A DNA stretch of 64,000 nucleotides from the NCBI GenBank assembly GCA_022486625.1, contig JAKVKH010000008.1, positions 1 to 64,000 of the forward strand. Reading direction: 5' to 3'. A model generated the notes under the pieces. That model was not told the DNA's origin, made no database searches, and was given only the letters and a program-made list of their open reading frames with translations. Positions 60,956 through 64,000 of this stretch are shown in pieces. Both the position numbers and the translations under genes were made by a program. Every line of letters begins with the position of its first letter. Within the stretch, counting starts at the first letter, position 1. The DNA comes from Butyrivibrio sp. GTDB lineage: Bacteria; Bacillota; Clostridia; Lachnospirales; Lachnospiraceae.

Positions 60956-61934
60956 TTTCTGCATGCCTCCCGTTCTGTTTCCTGTTCTGCTTTTTTATTC
61001 TTCTGGCCTGCGCTTTTTCCTTTGCGTCATCTCTGTCTCTCATCAGATAGAACATCACCATGGAAGCCGCCACGATAATCACGAACATGATCATGGAAGC
61101 TGCTGCTGCGCGGTTATACTGATAGGTTCCGCTGAATGCAAGGTTATAAATATAAACGCTTGTCGTTGTGGTCGCATTATCCGGTCCGCCCATCATGAAG
61201 AGTTTGGGAATATCAAACATGTTCAATCCGCCGATCAGTGAGGTTACCAGTGTAAACAGAAGAATGGTTCTGATATTCGGAATTGTAATATACCAGAAGG
61301 TCTGCCAGCCATTTGCGCCGTCTACTTCTGCTGCTTCAAATATTTCCGGACTGATTCCCAGTACGCCTGAAATCAGGATAATCATCGTATAGCCATACCA
61401 CATCCAGGTCTGAATGAAAATGACAACACCCTGTGCGATCCCTTTTTTTATCAGAAAATTAAACGGCTGTGCCAGAATTCCGAAACGGACCAGCAGGTCA
61501 TTGACCGGACCCATCGGATAGCCAAACAGTGCATTGAAGAGAATTGCAACTGTTGCCGCCGTAATAATATTCGGCATATAAAAGATTACCTTGAATGCAC
61601 CTTCTCCCGGGATCTTGAATCTGCGGTCTGTAAACCAGGCCGCCAGGAGCAGTGCCAGTGCCAGCTGCGGAATAAAATTACTTATCCACAGATAAACAGT
61701 ATTTCCGAATGCTCTCTGGAACATCGGGCTTGTCAGAACAGCCTGAAAATTTGCAAACGGATGATCTGTCAGAAAATGAAAGGTTGTTTTGCCGACACCC
61801 TTCATATCCGTAAAACCGATTACCGCTGTATAAAGGGTCGGATATAATGAGAAGATCAAATATGCAACCACAAACGGGATGCTGAAAAGATAACCATATC
61901 TTGCATAACTGAAATTTGCCTTTTTCTTTTTCAT
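60948..61934 (-). CDS. Sugar ABC transporter permease, MalF type
   Basis: A 328-residue permease with EAA loop EAAEVDGANGWQTFWYITIPNIRTI and a long basic C-terminal tail (RRIKKQNRKQNGRHAENE) after the last helix, longer than usual for the family. GAGGA eight bases upstream. It follows the binding-protein gene after a strong stem-loop. Confidence 0.94.
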   Translation of the reverse strand: MKKKKANFSYARYGYLFSIPFVVAYLIFSLYPTLYTAVIGFTDMKGVGKTTFHFLTDHPFANFQAVLTSPMFQRAFGNTVYLWISNFIPQLALALLLAAWFTDRRFKIPGEGAFKVIFYMPNIITAATVAILFNALFGYPMGPVNDLLVRFGILAQPFNFLIKKGIAQGVVIFIQTWMWYGYTMIILISGVLGISPEIFEAAEVDGANGWQTFWYITIPNIRTILLFTLVTSLIGGLNMFDIPKLFMMGGPDNATTTTSVYIYNLAFSGTYQYNRAAAASMIMFVIIVAASMVMFYLMRDRDDAKEKAQARRIKKQNRKQNGRHAENE

Positions 61935-61984
61935 GCTGATTTTCCTCTCAAAAGCAAGGTAGAAAACACTTTGCCTTTTTTAAA

Positions 61985-62010
61985 AGGGGCCAGGCCAAGG
62001 CCTGACCCCT
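61985..62010 (-). terminator. Stem-loop between binding-protein and permease genes
   Basis: Minus strand AGGGGTCAGGCC, loop TT, GGCCTGGCCCCT then TTTAAAAAAGG. A 12-bp stem with one G-T pair, 21 bases after the binding-protein stop. The T run is short (TTT), so read-through to the permeases is expected. Confidence 0.78.
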
Positions 62011-62031
62011 TCATTTCGCATTTCTGTTTCT

Positions 62032-63501
62032 TTACTTTGCTGCTTCAATTCCAAGATTATCACTTACTGTCTGCTTGAAATCCTTGATTGCAGCATCACG
62101 TGATTTTTCACCTGCTGCATAGGAGCGAACCTGATCTCTCCATGCCGTATTGATGGATTCATCAAACTGTGTCATGTTCTTACCTGTTGCATAATTGTTG
62201 GCCGGAATGAAATAATCAAACATGTTCTGTCCGCCAAGGAAATCCGTTGTACCATCGCTCATGGCCATAACTGTACCGGAAGCAACTGCATCCTTTGTAC
62301 CGCCTTCGCCGTTCAGAGTACCGTTTGCCCACTTATACTGCAGACCATCCTTCGTGCAGTCCAGTGTGATCCAGTCAATGATCTGTTTCACAGCAGCTAC
62401 CTTGTCAGAATTCATATTCTTGTTTGCAAGAAGCCATGTGCCGCCCCAGAAGAAGCCAACCGGTGAATCACAGATTGCCCAGTCCCCATAGGTTCCTTCA
62501 CCAGGCTTTTTGCCGCCGCAGTTCGGAGCCAGTGTATAGTTGATCAGCCATGCCGGTCCGAAGAATCCGAATACCGGCTTCTGGCCTTCACCCTTCATAT
62601 CTGCAAACCATGCATCCTGCCAGTCCTGTGTCACATTGGACCAGCCATTGTCTGTCAGGTTCTTGGAAATATCAAGGAATGCTTCTCTCTTAGGGTCAAT
62701 CTGAAGCTGTCCCGCATCATTAAGCCATGCGGAATCAGAAGAATTCTCAACTGCATGCCACACATCACCGTCTCCGGATACAATTGCATCACCCTTTGCC
62801 TGCAGTGTCTTGGCTGCATCCCAGAACTTGTCCCAGCTGCCACTTCCGCCGCCGATGATCTTGCTGATTTCCTTCGGATCATCTGTTCCGAAGACATCCT
62901 TGGCAATGGATCTGCGGTAAATAAATGCGCCGCCTGTTGCCTGATATCCGAGTGCATCAATATCGCCTGATGTATTGCTGCCGATATCCATTGTATACTG
63001 TGCGATCTGTGCAGCCTTGGTTTCCTTGTCCACATCAATGCCCAGATCCTTATAAGGCATTGCATAATCCTGCATGTCACCCTTTGAATATTTCAGAATA
63101 AATGCAGCTTCTGCACAGTAGATATCCGGCTGCTGGTCCCCGCCTGCCTGTAATGCTGCATCCAGCGCCGGCTGATATGCACCGTCTGTTGTAGCAATAA
63201 TGGTCGGATTAACTGTATATCCGAAATCCGGATGTGCTTCGATAAATTTGTCAACCATTTTCGGCACTTCGTCTGTAAATGCCCAGAGGTTAATCACACC
63301 CTTGCTGCCTGCTGCCACAGTACTGGAACCTGTGCTGGCACCTGCGGATGCTCCCGCACCGGCATCTGAACTTACAGCTGCTGCACCTGATGTGCTGTCT
63401 GCTGTTGAAGATGCAGCGGTACCTGAACCTGAACCACAGCCTGCAAGCAGAGACGATCCCATGACTGCTGTCAATAATAACGCGATCACTTTCTTTTTCA
63501 T
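62032..63501 (-). CDS. Extracellular sugar-binding lipoprotein
   Basis: A 489-residue family-1 solute-binding protein: lipobox LAGC (Cys22), Ser/Ala/Gly tether to about residue 65, then VINLWAFTDEVPKMVDKFIEAHPDFGYTV. The C-terminal half has an aromatic-rich ligand region (WGGTWLLANK, DWITLDCTKDGLQYKWANG). GGAGGG lies before the ATG. First gene of the third importer; AraC regulator converges at the operon end. The ligand is unknown. Confidence 0.95.
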   Translation of the reverse strand: MKKKVIALLLTAVMGSSLLAGCGSGSGTAASSTADSTSGAAAVSSDAGAGASAGASTGSSTVAAGSKGVINLWAFTDEVPKMVDKFIEAHPDFGYTVNPTIIATTDGAYQPALDAALQAGGDQQPDIYCAEAAFILKYSKGDMQDYAMPYKDLGIDVDKETKAAQIAQYTMDIGSNTSGDIDALGYQATGGAFIYRRSIAKDVFGTDDPKEISKIIGGGSGSWDKFWDAAKTLQAKGDAIVSGDGDVWHAVENSSDSAWLNDAGQLQIDPKREAFLDISKNLTDNGWSNVTQDWQDAWFADMKGEGQKPVFGFFGPAWLINYTLAPNCGGKKPGEGTYGDWAICDSPVGFFWGGTWLLANKNMNSDKVAAVKQIIDWITLDCTKDGLQYKWANGTLNGEGGTKDAVASGTVMAMSDGTTDFLGGQNMFDYFIPANNYATGKNMTQFDESINTAWRDQVRSYAAGEKSRDAAIKDFKQTVSDNLGIEAAK

Positions 63502-63541
63502 AACTACCCTCCAATCTGAATTTTCAGTTACTGATTGCTTC

Positions 63542-63555
63542 AGCGAGGCCTCGCT
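63542..63555. promoter_or_regulatory. Perfect palindrome upstream of the third importer
   Basis: AGCGAGGCCTCGCT, a 14-bp perfect palindrome about 40 bp upstream of the binding-protein start. A promoter candidate (TTGACA on the minus strand, 19 bp, TGTAAT) lies further upstream, so the site would lie in the early transcribed region. Confidence 0.45.
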
Positions 63556-63649
63556 TTTGTGATAAAATTATTATTACATTTTCATTCTCTACATGTTTGT
63601 CAAAAATTGCGATGGTTTTTTCACTAATTGCTAATTATGCACAAACGTA

Positions 63650-63678
63650 ATGACTATTTGCCTATTTTTTTGTACAAT
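63650..63678 (+). promoter_or_regulatory. Promoter of the YesL-like gene
   Basis: ATGACT (63650-63655), 17-bp spacer, TACAAT (63673-63678), about 33 bp upstream of the start codon. Confidence 0.5.
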
Positions 63679-63710
63679 TTACTTAACATTTTTAAGGAGA
63701 TATGGAAAAG

Positions 63711-64000
63711 ATGAATCAATTATTTAATCCGGAGAACCCGGTAATGATTATTTTAGGTAAAATATGGGATCTGATTCTGATGAATCTCTGTTTTGTGATC
63801 ACTTCACTTCCGATCTTTACCATCGGTGCCTCTCTGACTGCACTGTATCGAACTGCACTGTCCATGAAGGAAAATGATCCTGCATGGGCACATACCACCT
63901 ATTTCAAAGCCTTTCGGGAAAACTTCCGTCAGGCAACTGTGCTGTGGCTGATCCTTCTGGCCGCAGGTGCCTTCCTGTCTGCCGATCTGTACGTAATCTA
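63711..64000 (+). CDS. YesL-family membrane protein (DUF624), partial, C-terminus off the right edge
   Basis: The visible 96 residues open MNQLFNPENPVMIILGKIWDLILMNLCFVITSLPIFTIGASLTALY, the YesL signature, with a second helix starting near ATVLWLILLAAGAF. YesL proteins accompany sugar ABC importers in Firmicutes, but their role is not established. GGAG lies 11 bases before this ATG; the ATG at 63702 is an alternative but too close to the ribosome site. It is divergent from the third importer across about 200 bp. Confidence 0.88.
   Translation, partial: MNQLFNPENPVMIILGKIWDLILMNLCFVITSLPIFTIGASLTALYRTALSMKENDPAWAHTTYFKAFRENFRQATVLWLILLAAGAFLSADLYVI

Noticed and set aside
1..64000. CRISPR arrays, tRNA or rRNA genes, insertion sequences, attachment sites
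   Set aside because: None were seen on reading both strands; no regularly spaced repeats, transposase or integrase motifs, or cloverleaf sequences.

Overview
The window looks like a chromosomal segment from a carbohydrate-degrading gut Clostridia bacterium, most likely of the family Lachnospiraceae. This is inference, based on Gram-positive lipoprotein signals, strong AGGAGG-type ribosome sites, sigmaA promoters of the TTGACA/TATAAT type, many LacI, AraC and solute-binding-protein cassettes, and Firmicute-type families (YesL, CBM26, C69 dipeptidase). I see no rRNA, tRNA, CRISPR array, insertion sequence or phage gene. Both ends cut through genes: a permease on the left and a YesL-type membrane protein on the right.

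Layout, left to right. (1) 1-4273: a LacI-controlled sugar ABC transporter with two operator palindromes just downstream of a near-consensus promoter; the LacI gene has a long, highly structured leader (about 4323-4506). (2) 4721-12916: an unknown membrane protein; a TetR/nitroreductase operon divergent from an exported TIM-barrel protein, sharing an operator; a GH43-like enzyme, peptide deformylase and hydrolase operon; a metallophosphatase; an HD-GYP c-di-GMP phosphodiesterase. (3) 13166-19898: a MerR/zinc-ribbon/methyltransferase-like fusion behind a leader terminator, then an operon of polar amino-acid ABC transporter, class C26 amidohydrolase, cytidylate-kinase-like protein and catabolic-type acetolactate synthase. 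(4) 19916-33221: a glycan locus with two-component system, two GH5 enzymes, an ABC transporter, two paralogous solute-binding proteins (one standing alone, divergent from the kinase), a LacI regulator and a PTS-IIC/EAL fusion. (5) 33462-39927: a secreted alpha-amylase with a CBM26 array, a beta-glucuronidase and a divergent AraC regulator. (6) 40191-47753: a magnesium-type P-ATPase, an MBOAT/SGNH O-acylation pair, a GDSL esterase and a DUF2798-like membrane protein. (7) 47789-55600: an oligopeptide transporter opp operon divergent from a C69 dipeptidase. (8) 55579-58950: decaying genes (frameshifted diguanylate cyclase, beheaded ECF sigma factor, shortened partner) around an exported 5'-nucleotidase carrying an internal LysM. 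(9) 59146-64000: an AraC regulator, a third sugar ABC transporter and a partial YesL gene.

The region is mainly a catabolic island: extracellular starch and glycan hydrolysis, glucuronide cleavage, three sugar importers without their own ATPase gene (a shared MsmX-type ATPase is expected elsewhere), and peptide plus amino-acid uptake. Two features recur. Stem-loops sit between solute-binding-protein and permease genes in four transporter operons. Intrinsic terminators sit inside short leaders just after a promoter in front of several genes. The most unusual items are the branched LacI leader, the orphan binding protein beside a two-component system, the MerR-methyltransferase fusion behind a leader terminator, and the PTS-IIC/EAL fusion.
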